Of a stretch of DNA of 64,000 nt, positions 44,753 through 55,400 are shown piece after piece (the first letter of the stretch is position 1; every line of letters begins with the position of its first letter). The position numbers and the translations under genes were made by a program. A model generated the notes under the pieces. The model was not told where the DNA came from, made no database searches, and saw only the letters and a list, made by a program, of their open reading frames with translations. This DNA is from Neovahlkampfia damariscottae (taxonomy: Eukaryota; Heterolobosea; Selenaionea; Neovahlkampfiida; Neovahlkampfiidae): assembly GCA_016618085.1 (NCBI GenBank), contig JABLTG010000041.1, forward strand, positions 52,951-116,950. The letters run 5' to 3'.

Positions 44753-45188
44753 TTTTTCATCCAAATAATCCAATGAAAGTTCAGTTTAATAATTGTAGAC
44801 AGCCAATCATCGACGAACAACGCATTTTTTTGTGGAAATTTCCATAGCTTTAATTCAAATTCAATTTTGAACTACTCTTTTGTAATTTTCTTTTTTAATT
44901 GGGAAAGTTTGAGAACACATCTAGTCCTTTAGATGTTATTTTCACAGTTTTTTTATCTTCAAGATTTTGAAAATTCATTTTCACATCAAAAACCTGCAAT
45001 AATAAAATTCTTCTTTAAATTGTAATATCAGAAAGAAGGTCATTTCATCAAAGGGGCATAAATTAAATAATGAGAATCATCTTAATCAAATCTTGAAATT
45101 AATGCATGAATAAATGAATTTTGTTCTGTAAAAATATTCAATTGTCCTAATTGGATAGATCTTTTAGTTGATCAAAATTCAATACAAA
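44753..45188. other. Intergenic region, 436 bp
   Basis: This is the divergent region between the sacsin-like gene and membrane protein D. The sacsin side has CATTGGATTA and GATTGGCTGTC; the other side has AATTGGATAGATC followed by TTGATC. On the minus strand about 44907-45020 holds a short open stretch ending FSNFPN and a stop, preceded by an intron-like CAG. No donor exists upstream, so I do not call it a gene. Nothing else is recognised. Confidence 0.4.
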
Positions 45189-45503
45189 ATGGTACCAGAC
45201 ATGGAACGACATTACACTCGAGTATACTATTACTCAGCCTTGAATAGTTTTTGTTGGTTATTAGCTCTTACCTTTTTCACTGTCATGTTCATTAGTTTCT
45301 TTTTCAGATGGAATGGACCAATAATTTACATATTTCCATCAATCATGGGTGCTTCATTTTTATTTTTGTGTTTAGTTGCAAGTTGTGCTACTTGTTCATT
45401 ACCTGCCTACAGAGTTTTTTATATTCCAACAACCTCTGTCAGAACTACTACCAATGAAGATTATGAAGACACAAAAGATGAATCAAGTCCACAAAACCTC
45501 TAA
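45189..45503 (+). CDS. Two-helix membrane protein, local family member D
   Basis: 104 residues: MVPDMERHYTRVYYYSALNS, W in a first helix, MFISFFFRW, the loop NGPIIYIFPSIMG and a second helix with FLFLCLVA. CATCSLPAYRVFYIP and an acidic tail follow. It clearly belongs with the tandem trio at 36.3-37.4 kb but lies on the far side of the sacsin-like gene. It shares their promoter block (AATTGGATAGATC ... TTGATC). The start is the first true ATG. Confidence 0.75.
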   Translation: MVPDMERHYTRVYYYSALNSFCWLLALTFFTVMFISFFFRWNGPIIYIFPSIMGASFLFLCLVASCATCSLPAYRVFYIPTTSVRTTTNEDYEDTKDESSPQNL

Positions 45504-45615
45504 TTGAATAAATTTTCTGTCACTTCATTTTCTCAATTTAACAGCTTTTCAACGGTCAACGGGTATTTGACGAATTAAAAGTGTTTTCACTTCACAAATT
45601 AGAAGGAGATTCACA

Positions 45616-47713
45616 ATGAACAAACTCCTTTTCAAACAAAAATCTAGTTTAAAAGCATCTCTTTTTAAGAGGTTCTATTCACATAACATTCAAAAGTTAC
45701 TTGAACCTTATACCAAAAATAAAAAAATTATTTCATGGATTCAAGAAACTACTGATTTATGTGATCCAAAAGATGTACAAGTATGTACAGGTTCAATAGA
45801 TGAATATAACTCATTGATTGATGGAATGATTAAAAAAAAAACAATCAAAAAAATCGACAAAAGAGACAATTGTTATTTAGGTAATATTAAACTCCGATGG
45901 TTTTTAATTTTTTTAAATAGCAAGAAGTGATCCTCAAGATGTAGCAAGAGTGGAAAGTAGAACATTCATTTGTAGCAAAACAAAAGAAGAAGCAGGACCA
46001 ACAAATAACTGGGAAAACCCTGAAAAAATGAAACAAAAATTAAACAACTTGTTTAAAGGCTCAATGAAAGGAAGAACTTTATATGTTGTACCATTTTCAA
46101 TGGGACCTCTGAATGGTGATATTTCAAAAATTGGAATTGAATTGACTGATTCACCTTATGTTGTTTGTTCAATGAGAACAATGACCATTATGGGAAAAGA
46201 AAGTAAGATTAAATTGAAACTAAAACAAATGAAGTTTTTGAAAAATTAGAAAAAAATGATGAATTTGTGCCATGTGTTCATACCTCTGGTAAACCAATCA
46301 TACAAGAAAGTGATGATGTTGCTTGGCCATGTAAAAAAAAATTTTCTTTTTAAAGTTTTTTTGATAGGTAATCCAGAAAAATACATTGTTCACTTTCCAG
46401 AAGAAAGAAGTATCTGTAAGGAAAAAAAAAAAAAAAAATTAACATTTTTTTTTTCACAAAGTCTCTTATGGAAGTAGCTATGGAGGAAATGCTCTTTTAG
46501 GTAAAAAATGTCTTGCATTAAGAATTGCATCAAAAATGGGTAAGGATGAAGGCTGGTTAGCAGAACATATGTTAATCCTAGGTATTACAAATCCAGAAGG
46601 AGTTAAAAAATATATTGCAGCTGCTTTTCCATCAGCTTGTGGAAAAACTGTAAAATAGAAATAACTGTTTAATTGTTTTATTTAGAACCTTGCTTTATTA
46701 ACACCTTCAATTCCAGGGTGGAAAGTAGAAACAATGGGTGATGACATTGCTTGGATGAAATTTGGTTCTGATGGAAGATTATACGCTATTAATCCTGAAA
46801 ATGGATTTTTTGGTGTTGCACCTGGTACATCTGTTGGTTCCAATCCAAATGCAATGAAAATGTTGACAAAAAATACAATTTTTACAAATGTAGCTGAAAC
46901 ACCAGAAGGAGGTAAAAAAACAAAAAAAAAAATTGAAAACTTTAAGATATCTGGTGGGAAGGAATGACAAAAGAGAAACCAGCTAAATTAGTAGACTGGA
47001 AGGGTAATGATTGGACACCAAAATCAAAAGAAAAAGCTGCGCATGGTAATTCCAGATTTTGTGTTCCAATACAACAATGTCCAGTTTTAGATGAAAATTT
47101 TGAAAAATCACCAAATGGAGTTCCAATAGATGCAATTTTATTTGGTGGTAGAAGAGATACAACTATTCCATTAGTTTTTCAATCATTTAACTGGAATCAT
47201 GGTGTTTTAGTTGGAGCTTCAATTTCAAGTGAACAAACAGAAGCTGCAGAAGGAAGAGGTGTTAGACATGATCCATTTGCTATGTTACCATTTTGTGGTT
47301 ATAATATGGGTGATTATTTTAATCATTGGATTCAAATGCAAAAAAAAACAACTGCCGAAAAATTACCAAAAATCTTTCAAGTTAATTGGTTCAAAAAAGA
47401 TCAAAATGGAGATTACTTATGGCCTGGTTTTGCAGAAAATTCACGTGTTTTAAAATGGGTATTTGAAAGTGCAACTCAAGATTCAACAGAAAATCAAAAT
47501 TCAATCAAAACACCAATTGGAATCATTCCAAAGAAACTTGATACTGAAGGAATTCAAATTGACAAAGAAACTATGGATAAATTATTTGAAATTGATGCAA
47601 AAGAATGGCAAAAAGAAGTTTTGGAAAATGAAAATTATTTAAAAAATACATTTGGAGATAAATTACCAAAAGAATTAGCAAATGAACTTGAATTAATTAA
47701 AAAAAATTTATAG
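45616..47713 (+). CDS. PCK: Phosphoenolpyruvate carboxykinase (GTP)
   Basis: About seven exons separated by A/T-run introns give roughly 615 residues. The first 27 residues ([20 protein letters not shown]) form a good mitochondrial presequence. The GTP-PEPCK landmarks are all present. They include [39 protein letters not shown] and [16 protein letters not shown]. Next are the kinase loop [11 protein letters not shown] joined by splicing to NLALL, then [41 protein letters not shown] and FQVNWFKKD. The enzyme interconverts oxaloacetate and PEP with GTP/GDP in mitochondria. The GTP form is not the ATP form of plants and trypanosomatids or the PPi form of Entamoeba. No catalytic residue is missing. 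No CCAAT element is obvious in front of it, unlike most genes here. Confidence 0.95.
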
Positions 47714-47764
47714 TGTGAAAAAATAATTAACTCATTAAAAAAAATACTTTTTAGTTACATTTGT

Positions 47765-48081
47765 TTACTCTTGTTTTTGTTGCATCCAAATTTTTTTTAC
47801 ATCTTTTCCTGCAATCATGATTTGTCCTAAAACTCTTCTGTTTTCTTTATTCGTTTCTTTATTCAATATATATTCGATTGAATTGCTCAAAACAAAATTT
47901 TTTTGACTTTTTTTTAATTTTTTTTTTTTTTTTTTTTTTACTCATCAAAACAAATTAAATCTCCAATGAAAACTCGTTCATCACACGCTTCAATTCTTAT
48001 TTTTTTTTTTAAAAAAGTTTTCATAACTTGTTTTGGATCTTCTTTATTCTCGTAAATCTTTATCTCACCTTCGTTTGTCAT
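47765..48081 (-). CDS. NAA38: Lsm-domain protein, NAA38/LSMD1-like
   Basis: Two exons (intron about 47904-47940, a long A-run) give about 93 residues. After MTNEGEIKIYENKEDPKQVM the Sm1 motif reads FLKKKIRIEACDERVFIG followed by DLICFD. After the splice the Sm2 side reads DQKNFVLSNSIEYIL, ending RRVLGQIMIAGKDVKKIW. The long gap between halves and RVLGQIMIAG in place of the RNA-binding RG motif fit NAA38 (Mak31), the Lsm-fold subunit of the NatC N-terminal acetyltransferase, better than a spliceosomal LSm. It is squeezed between PEPCK (convergent, 51 bp) and the F-box gene. GCCAATCAGATAC precedes it. Confidence 0.75.
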
Positions 48082-48168
48082 GAACTTTCTCTTCAAGTTT
48101 TTGGATGTATCTGATTGGCATATATTTTGAGGAAGAAAAAAAAAAATGAAATTAACAAAACAAACAAT

Positions 48169-50333
48169 TTATAAAGTACCATCTTGTGCATAATAAACAG
48201 TTAATTTATAATGATGTTGTAATTGATCAACAAATTCTTTTGACATATTTGTACAATTTTCAAGTTTCAAAATCCTCAAACCTTTATGAATTTGTTCTTT
48301 TGAATTCATATTTTGTGGAATCAATTTTGATAAAAATTCAGATGAAGGTAATGTAGAATTCCTCAAATCTACTGTCAATTTTCTTTCAGAAATTTCATCA
48401 CATAATGCTTTGATGGATGATTTTGTGATCAAATTACATTCACTTAAATCTAAATGAACTAAATGTTTCAATGTTGATAAATAAGAAATTCCATCATCTG
48501 TAATCAAATTACACCTTCTTAATCCTAATTCTTGTAAATTTTTCATTGTAGAAATATACTCAATTCCTTGATTACTTATATTCTTGCATCCAGTAACATT
48601 TAAAGAAAATAAATTTTCCTTCTTTGAGAGACACTTCAATGTTTTGTCTGTAATTTTAACACATCTTTTAATATTTAGTGATTTTATATTTGAACAATTT
48701 GTGATAATCAAATCAACTCCAATATCTGTAACATGATCAGAATAAGCAATATTCAAATCACTTAAATTTGGAGCCCATAATGATAATTTTCTCATACATT
48801 CATCTGATGTTGATTTACATCCCATTAATTGTAATTTTTCAATTTTTGAATCATTTTTTTTCATTTTCAATTGTGAGAGAAATATTTGATCACAACCTGT
48901 CAAATTTAAAGAAATCAAATTTAAACAATCATCAATTAAATATTGAAGTCCTTTTGGTGTAATTTTACGACAACAAGTCAAATCCAAAGAAGTTAATGAT
49001 TTGATAGTTGAAAGATGTTTTAAACCTTCATCTGTAATTTGATGACAAAATGTTAAATCTAATGATTGTAAATTTTTTGATTTCATTTTTGATAAAAATT
49101 CAATTCCTTCATCTGTTATTCTTGTACATCCTGTTAAATTCAAACTTTCTAAATTATTAAATTCACTTAAAAATGAACATGCTTTATCATTGATTTTATT
49201 ACATCCTTTCAAATTTAAATGTTCAAGATTTTGACAAATGTAAGTCATATAATTAACTCCTTTTTCAGTTAATGAATGACAACCTGTGACATTTAATGAT
49301 TTTAATGTTCTTAAACCATAACAAGGTTCTTTGTGTTCATCAGAGTCGTGTCTTTCATGTTTTTGATTTTTTGATCTTTGTATAGGTGGTGGATAGTAAT
49401 AATAAACATGTTTTAAACTATTGTAGTATCCATGATCTTCAATGAGTCCTTCTGAAGTTTCTGTATTAGTATCTTCTTCTTTTTTTTCATCTTCAGGAAT
49501 GATTATAGGATACATTTCAATAATTTCTTCTTTTGTTATCATTTTCTTCATTTCTTCTTCTTTTTTCTTTTCTTCTATTTGTGTGATCAGTTTTAACTTT
49601 TTTTTTATTCTTTTGGAGCCTGTTAATGAATTCTCTGTTGATTCATCATCAAATTCATCATCTGATTCCATATCTGGATCAATTGCTGACATTGTGTCAA
49701 ATGTTGAATCTAAATGTGTTTCATAATCGAAATTGAAATCAAATTCACCTGTTAATGGATCTTCAACAAGTGAATCTGTTTGTCTCTTTTTAAATTTAGA
49801 AACTAAAAGTATTCCTTACATTGATAGTATCAGCATCGGAGTAAATATATTTATGAGCAAGTTGTAAAAATCCTTTATCAGTCAGTTGAAAATCTTCTGA
49901 GCTTCCATTGTTATTGACATCTAAACTTTCCAAACGAACAAATCTGATGGTTTTTAATTTTTGTTTTTTTTTTACTTTTTTATGACAGAGATCACAGTAT
50001 CTTCCTTGAATTTTCTGATTTTACCATGAACTTTGAAATTTTGCACTGAAAGTAACCATAAATAACCCATTCTTTTTGAGGTCAACGCGACTGATTTGGC
50101 TAATTCTTGAGCAGAAAGGAAACGAAAAATATAAACTAAAACTTCGTCTGGAACTTTTGAAAGAGAATTTTTTGGTTTCTTTTTCTTTTTACCACTTAAT
50201 CTTTCAATAATTTTATTTTTTGGATTTCTATATCGTTGTCCTTCTGAGTTTTGATTCTTTAAATAAATTTAAAATTTTTTTTATTTTTGTGGTTTACATT
50301 TTTCCAAATTTTAGCGAGTGAAAGAGAAATCAT
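48169..50333 (-). CDS. F-box protein with cysteine-containing leucine-rich repeats
   Basis: Four exons give about 680 residues. The F-box is near the N-terminus (LSKVPDEVLVYIFRFLSAQE, then LAKSVALTSKRM) after a Lys-rich leader. The middle is acidic. The C-terminal half is about twelve LRR-CC repeats such as LESLNLTGCTRITDEGIEFL and LTSLDLTCCRKITPKGLQYL. This is the FBXL/AMN1/GRR1 layout: the F-box binds SKP1 and the solenoid picks substrates for SCF ubiquitination. Introns at about 49801-49834, 49948-49980 and 50256-50297 keep the frame. The start is ATG 50333, with an AATTGGTAGG element about 70 bases upstream. Confidence 0.88.
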
Positions 50334-50486
50334 TGTGAAAGTTTTTTAACTTCTTTTGAGTTTTTAATGAAAAACGTTTGGTTGAAGTCAACAAACAGTC
50401 CTACCAATTGAATTTATGTTCAAAAGTATGTTCTGATTGGTTATTTATGGTTCTAAAAATAAACATAAAAACAAGAGGAAAGTGAG

Positions 50487-51170
50487 ATGACCAACAAGTC
50501 GCACAAAGCATATATAAAAGCTTATGGTATACCAAAACCAACAGTTATCCTTCCACATCTTGTACTAGGTTCCAAATACGATTTATATGAACCAGAAACG
50601 TATAAAACTTATAACGTCAAATTTATTTTGTGTTGTGCTGAAGAATGTGATCATTCTGATATGAAAATACCCAAGCATGTGATTTTAAAACATTTACCAA
50701 TTCAAGATGACTGGGATCCAAAAATACCACCACAAAGCGATAATTTTGAAGAAGCTGTTTCATTCATTGACCAAGTGAAACTACCAAACAATTATGATCA
50801 TGATATTCAAGAAGAAACTTGCTATGTTCATTGTATGAGAGGAAGAAGTCGTTCAAGCTCGGTGGTTTTGGCCTATTTAATGCTGAAAGAGCATTTGAAT
50901 TTGAAAGAATCTTATCATCATGTAAAATCAATGAGACCTTTTATTGGGCCTCATTATGGATTGAGAATTCAAATGATTCATTTAGAGTATCATTGGAAAA
51001 AAGAGAAAACATTTCAATTGAAGGAATGGGAACAATCTCACATTGATTGGAAGAGAAAAAAAAAAGAAGTTGAACAAATAAAAGAAATCGAAATGGAAAA
51101 AGAAGAACAAGAATCAATACTGAGTCATAAAAAAACAGAAAAAAAAAAAGAGGATTGCTATCTTTTTTGA
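50487..51170 (+). CDS. Dual-specificity phosphatase with C-terminal CaaX motif
   Basis: An intronless 227-residue frame. The DSP core spans about residues 20-165: PHLVLGSKYDL, HLPIQDDWDPKI (the Asp loop), the P-loop VHCMRGRSRSSSVVLAYLM (C-X5-R) and SMRPFIGPHYGLRIQM. A Lys/Glu-rich helix follows, and the protein ends CYLF. Cys-aliphatic-aliphatic-Phe at the very end fits a CaaX prenylation signal, with Phe favouring geranylgeranylation. A basic stretch before it would help membrane attachment. This suggests a membrane-bound phosphatase, as in PRL phosphatases, but the P-loop differs from PRL. CTGATTGGTTATTTATGG lies upstream. Confidence 0.9.
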   Translation: MTNKSHKAYIKAYGIPKPTVILPHLVLGSKYDLYEPETYKTYNVKFILCCAEECDHSDMKIPKHVILKHLPIQDDWDPKIPPQSDNFEEAVSFIDQVKLPNNYDHDIQEETCYVHCMRGRSRSSSVVLAYLMLKEHLNLKESYHHVKSMRPFIGPHYGLRIQMIHLEYHWKKEKTFQLKEWEQSHIDWKRKKKEVEQIKEIEMEKEEQESILSHKKTEKKKEDCYLF

Positions 51171-51197
51171 CTTTCAATTTTGCTATCTCAAAAAAAA

Positions 51198-52534
51198 TTA
51201 AATATTATTATTCTCTAAACGATTCAATAAAGTCTCTTGTAATTTTTCATCATCTCTTGGTTCAATAAATGTATCCAAAATCAAACTGTTTTCTTCTTTA
51301 TTACAATAGATTTTATTGTAATTCTGTATACATCCTCTTGTATAAGGATTTTCTCGATCAACATAAGTGTCTTTTAACTTACAAAATATTAGATTCAAAT
51401 AAATGTAGGTTTACGTGCTCATATGTAGTTTTTCCTTTTGCAATTAAATATGTGTGAAATATCGCTAATGGTGAAACTGAAAATAGCATTAAACCAGCAT
51501 AAGCTGCAGCAAACGCCCTTTAAAATTTTAGATTTTTTAATTTTGTTCAAACGATGCCCCACATCTTGTTAAAAGAAACCATGCAATATCAGGTGCATTT
51601 TTATTAAACCCACCATCCATAAAAAAGAATAGTAATGTCATAAAAATATTTAACAAATTCATAGCAACTCCATAAACACATAACAAACAAGCTGTCATTA
51701 CAAAGGTGTAAAAATATTTATAATTCCGTTTCCCAATACAAGTCCTTTGATAAGGTTAAATATCAAAAATTCGAACCCTGTCCTTTTTTAAAATTTTTTT
51801 TTAAATTTTCATCTTGTGATTACCAACTGGAAAATTATATGAGATTTTAAATTCTAAACTTACGGGCAATGATGATCAAATTCATCAATACATGAGTTGC
51901 AAAATGAGCAGTGAACCATTCTGGGTTTTCTATAAAAGTTACATGTATAACAATATTTTAAAAGAATAGTTTCACCACTTGGTAGTGTCACTTCTTTATG
52001 TTTTGGAGGTGGCTCTGGTATATAAGTACTGGTATAATCAGAGTCCAAATCTTTGTCTGTTGAATCTTCAGATTCTTCTGCTTCTTCTTCTTCGTCCGTG
52101 TCTTGGGCCACAGCCCAATCCCTCTCTTGTTTCGGATGAATTCCTAAATAATATTAAAAAAGAGTTAATAAACACACCAGGATCAGCTTAATGAAGTTTT
52201 AAATTTTTGTTTTTTTTCTGTACTTATTCCAGTTAAAATTAAAGTGAATTCAGATAAAATTACAAGTAACATTCCAATGACCAAGAAAGCAGGTGACAGG
52301 TTCATATAAATTTGTGGTGCTCTTTCATTTTTTTTAGTTTTATAAACTTTACCCAAAAATACAAAACAAAACACTAGGAACAATAATGAATAAATGAGTC
52401 ATCAGAAAAGTTGTCCAGTGTGGGCCAACTATAACTCTTCCATTACAAAATATTCTATGATTTCCGTCAAATTCGTTGAAGCGTCCACCTGAACAAAATG
52501 CAGTTCTTGTTCTTTTTGGTTCTTCAACTTCCAT
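51198..52534 (-). CDS. DHHC-type protein S-acyltransferase
   Basis: Multiple small exons give about 370 residues with four membrane helices. The N-terminus has FCNGRVIVGPHWTTFLMTHL, typical of the plant/protist PAT branch. After helix two, splicing gives TDPGIHPKQERDW. An acidic insert (EEEEAEESEDSTD) precedes the catalytic Cys-rich domain YCYTCNFYRKPRMVHCSFCN, then CIDEFDHHCP. GKRNYKYFYTF, helices three and four and NPYTRGCIQNYNKIYC follow. The enzyme attaches palmitate to cytosolic cysteines at endomembranes. The short stretch between DHHCP and GKRNY (about 51745-51868) does not splice cleanly to the expected W-x-x-N-C by eye. A microexon or a local defect is possible. The start ATG has ATTGGTCAAA only 3 bases upstream. 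Confidence 0.86.
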
Positions 52535-52537
52535 TGT

Positions 52538-52547
52538 TTTGACCAAT
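52538..52547 (-). promoter_or_regulatory. CCAAT-type element abutting a start codon
   Basis: ATTGGTCAAA on the minus strand ends 3 bases before the DHHC start codon, the closest case seen. Transcription must start at or inside the element, or the element lies in the transcript. Confidence 0.5.
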
Positions 52548-52587
52548 AGTTTTGTTTGCAAAAAAAAAAAGTGTTTTATTTTTTATT

Positions 52588-52937
52588 CTACCACTCATCA
52601 TCATCAAAAATATCTCTTCTTTGAATAGTAATTTTTGTTTTTTGTTTTTGTTCAGCGACTTGTTCTAAAATGGTAATCAATTGTTCTTCATCAACTTTTC
52701 CGGACAATTGTCTGTTTTTTGCAGCATTGATTAAATATTCTTCAACACTTTTTGCTCTATCTCCTTTCACCATTGCAACTCTATTCACTTATTTAAATAA
52801 TTAATTCTTTTTTTTTAAAATCTACGTCTTTCTCTTGCTTCTGGAGTCATAATTTGTGACAGAATTTTATTTCTTTGATCTTCAGCTTCTTGTTTTTCTT
52901 GTTCTTTTTGTTGTTGTGTTTTTTGTTGACCTTGCAT
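52588..52937 (-). CDS. PDCD5: PDCD5/TFAR19-family protein
   Basis: Two exons (intron about 52791-52827) give about 104 residues. The N-terminus is a Gln/Lys/Glu helix (MQGQQKTQQQKEQEKQEAED). The core is QRNKILSQIMTPEARERLNR, then VAMVKGDRAKSVEEYLINAA and GKVDEEQLITILEQVAEQ, and it ends in an acidic DDDEW tail. The splice C|TG creates RERLNRVAMVK, matching the family's ARLSN-L-V-P. PDCD5 is an old small DNA/chaperonin-binding protein found in archaea and eukaryotes. CATTGGACATTTG precedes it. It is divergent from eIF3j with 82 bp between starts. Confidence 0.92.
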
Positions 52938-53019
52938 TTTGAAGAATCAAATGTCCAATGAATAATAAACGGAGAATTTTTAACCAATAAATTTGCTCAT
53001 TTGTTTAAAAAGAAAAAGC

Positions 53020-53810
53020 ATGTCAGACGACGATTTAGGATGGGAAGACCAAGATTTTGATGATTTCTTAGAAGAAGAGGTACCTTTTTATTTTCTATAA
53101 ATTAAAATTAATCAGAAAAAACCAGAACCAAAACCAGAACCAAAGAAAGAACCAAAAAAAGAAAAAAAAGAACCAAAAAAAGATAAAAAAAAAGAAAAAG
53201 TACAAACGGCACCAGTTAAAAATGATAAAAAAAAAGGAAGAGCAAAAGAAGGTAACTTTTCAAAATTTCATTTTTTTTTTAAACTCTTTCACAAGGTAAC
53301 AAACCAAAAAAAAAATAATTACTTACATTAAATATTAAGGTATGTTCAAAGATTTACAAGAAAAAATTGATGAAATGAAATTAACTGAAGATTTATTTCA
53401 AAGTGAACAAATTAGAATTGAATTACTTCAACCAAAAACACAAAAAGATTTTGAAGCATTTTCAGAAATTTTATCAGACAAAATAAAAGAATCAGAAGAT
53501 CAAAAAAAATTTTATGTCAATTTATTAAAAGATCTTATTACTGGTTGTACTGAAAATTTAAAAAGTTCAGAAATTCGTGAAATACAAACACATGTTTCAA
53601 ATTTAGCTCAGAAAAGATTAGATGAAGAAAAGAATTTGAAAAATCCACAACCAAAAAAAGCATGTTAGTGTTTTGTCATTTTTTAATTTTTTTGTTTTAG
53701 CAAAACTTAAAATTGATTCAGAAAAAGATGTCGATCCATTTCAATTAGATAAAATAGCACAATCAGAACAAGCTGATGATGAAGAATTTGGTGATGATGA
53801 TTTTATGTAA
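53020..53810 (+). CDS. EIF3J: Translation initiation factor eIF3 subunit J
   Basis: Four exons give about 210 residues. The N-terminus MSDDDLGWEDQDFDDFLEEE is the acidic eIF3j start. After an intron comes a Lys/Pro linker. Then an 88-nt intron (or two short ones, 53252-53339) leads to FKDLQEKIDEMKLTEDLFQS, DFEAFSEILSDKIKES and FYVNLLKDLITGCTENL, the helical core that contacts the 40S decoding centre. It ends in the family's acidic tail DDEEFGDDDFM. eIF3j loosens mRNA on the 40S subunit and aids recycling. AACCAATAAATTTG lies upstream. Confidence 0.9.
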
Positions 53811-53862
53811 AGGACTTTTGAAAAAAAAATAAAATTTTTATTTAACTTATTTGACGGTTTAT

Positions 53863-54700
53863 TTACAAGGAATGTTTTAATTGTGAAGGAATTAAATGAG
53901 TTAATCCTTCATGTTTCAATTTTGTCATCAATGGCTTATTCAAAATTTAAAAATTAATTTTTCTTTTTTACCTTCCAAATTCTAACTCTTTTGTTGATGA
54001 ACCAATTGTTGATTTGAGTGAATGATAAATTTGTTTCTTTTTCTAATTGAAGTTTTTGTTCTTCTGTTGGATATGGATTTTCAATGTTCTTTAAAAACCA
54101 TTCTTTTAAAATTAAAGTTGAGTCAACTGGTAATGCTCTATTTCTTCTTTTTCCTAATTTCAAAATGTAATCAGAAAGTGATTTCTCGCATGTTTTTTTT
54201 ATTTCATCAACCCAATAGGCTATTTTTTCATTTAAAAAATTGATTTTCTCTTGTTGTTCTGTCTCCGATAATGGTGTATTGTTATACTGTTGTTGTTGAA
54301 TATAAGAGGTCAACTGATTGGAAAATTCATAATGTGAAACAAATAATTCACTCGTTGTCTGATTAAAAATACTCAGAACTTCGCTTCTTTTCCAAAGAAT
54401 ACCTTGTAAACATTTTGGAGAAATCGTTGGGTACATTTTTTGAACTTTTTGAATAAAAATCGCTTCATTTACATCTAAAAAACCCTTTTCTTCTGGTTTT
54501 TGTTCTGTTGTTTCTTGTTCTTCTTGTTCTTCAAGTTCAAAACTGTCAGAATTGAAAAGTTCGTCCATGTCTTCTTCTGTGACACTTTCTTCAAATTCAT
54601 TCTCTTTACGTTTTAATAATTGTCCTTCAACTTTTTGAAACTGATTTCCAAATTGAATTCGAAAATTGTCTTGCTGTTGTCCAGCTTGAGCAGAGATCAT
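53863..54700 (-). CDS. TALE-class homeodomain protein
   Basis: Two exons (intron about 53935-53971) give about 265 residues. The homeodomain near residues 180-240 reads GKRRNRALPVDSTLILKEWF, then the three-residue TALE loop LKNIENPYPTEEQK, then LSFTQINNWFINKRVRIWK with the recognition WFIN. An upstream helical region (NEAIFIQKVQKMYP) may be a dimerisation domain like those of PBC/KNOX partners. TALE proteins are sequence-specific regulators, often acting as heterodimers, and in several protists control life-cycle change. The start is the ATG (54700) right after TTTGTCCAATAATA; an in-frame ATG eight codons earlier overlaps that element and is less likely. Confidence 0.9.
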
Positions 54701-54911
54701 TATTATTGGACAAAAAATGGCCAATAGGAATTAATATATTTTGAAAATAGAACTGAGTTGTTTAATATTTAATTTTGTCAATACTTTCTTTCACTTGATA
54801 TGAAGTGGTCTCTATTGAATTGATATTTTTTTCCAATTTTTAACAAGTAGTATCCAATTCCAGAAAAAAATATCGAACTCGTTAAAACAAAGATAAAATT
54901 AAAAAAATTAT

Positions 54912-55400
54912 TTAAATTTTATTTCCTTGGTCCAATCTTGAACTAAATTCAACTGTATTGAAAATTGTTTGAATTCTGTCTCTATTAAAAGTAGGTTTTG
55001 GTCCATTGATTTGAAAAACATAACCAATATCATTATACAATAATATAGTAGCCGAAACAAAAAATGATTCATCTAATTCTGGGTTTTTAATTTCATACTC
55101 TAAAACAGCTGCTTCGATGTTTGAGAATTTGACGTTCATTTTGGAATTGACATTTTCAATTTTCAATTTTGTTTGTTCTTCTATTGTTTTTAAATCATTT
55201 TTTCCTTTTATTAAATATTCTTCTAGTGTATATTTTTCTTTTAATTTTTCAACTATAATTATTCCAAATGAATCCACTTTTTTCATTTCTGTTGGTATCA
55301 AATGTATTTGGTGAACTGTATCTTTTATTTCATGTTTTGGTGTCCATTTCTTTGAATGTTGGAATTTTATTCCAATCTCTTTCAACTCAAAAATTTTCAT
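54912..55400 (-). CDS. Small protein of possible Mog1/PsbP fold
   Basis: An intronless frame of about 162 residues. Strand-rich with regular spacing: GIKFQHSKKWTPKHE, FGIIIVEKLKEKYTLEEYLI, then IEAAVLEYEI, FVSATILLYNDIGYVFQI and IQTIFNTVEFSS. The order (strand-W-P, long middle helix with LEEY, paired strands, final helix with F-I-SF) resembles the Mog1/PsbP/DcrB superfamily. These are small alpha/beta sandwiches with diverse roles. The similarity is structural guesswork from pattern. No signal peptide. CCAATCAACTTG lies a few bases before the ATG. Confidence 0.5.
   Translation of the reverse strand: MKIFELKEIGIKFQHSKKWTPKHEIKDTVHQIHLIPTEMKKVDSFGIIIVEKLKEKYTLEEYLIKGKNDLKTIEEQTKLKIENVNSKMNVKFSNIEAAVLEYEIKNPELDESFFVSATILLYNDIGYVFQINGPKPTFNRDRIQTIFNTVEFSSRLDQGNKI

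Noticed and set aside
44907-45020. A terminal exon on the minus strand ending FSNFPN
   Set aside because: There is a CAG acceptor-like site but no GT donor on that strand between it and 45180. The open stretch is only about 35 codons.
51760-51790. tRNA T-arm-like GGTTCGAATTTTTG on the minus strand
   Set aside because: The 5-bp T-stem does not pair and no acceptor or D-arm is present; it lies inside a gene's intron region.
54760-54911. A membrane-helix frame (VLTSSIFFSGIGYYLLKIG) downstream of the Mog1/PsbP-like gene on the same strand
   Set aside because: It is in another frame, and there is no GT donor or start codon that could connect it. It is left as non-coding.
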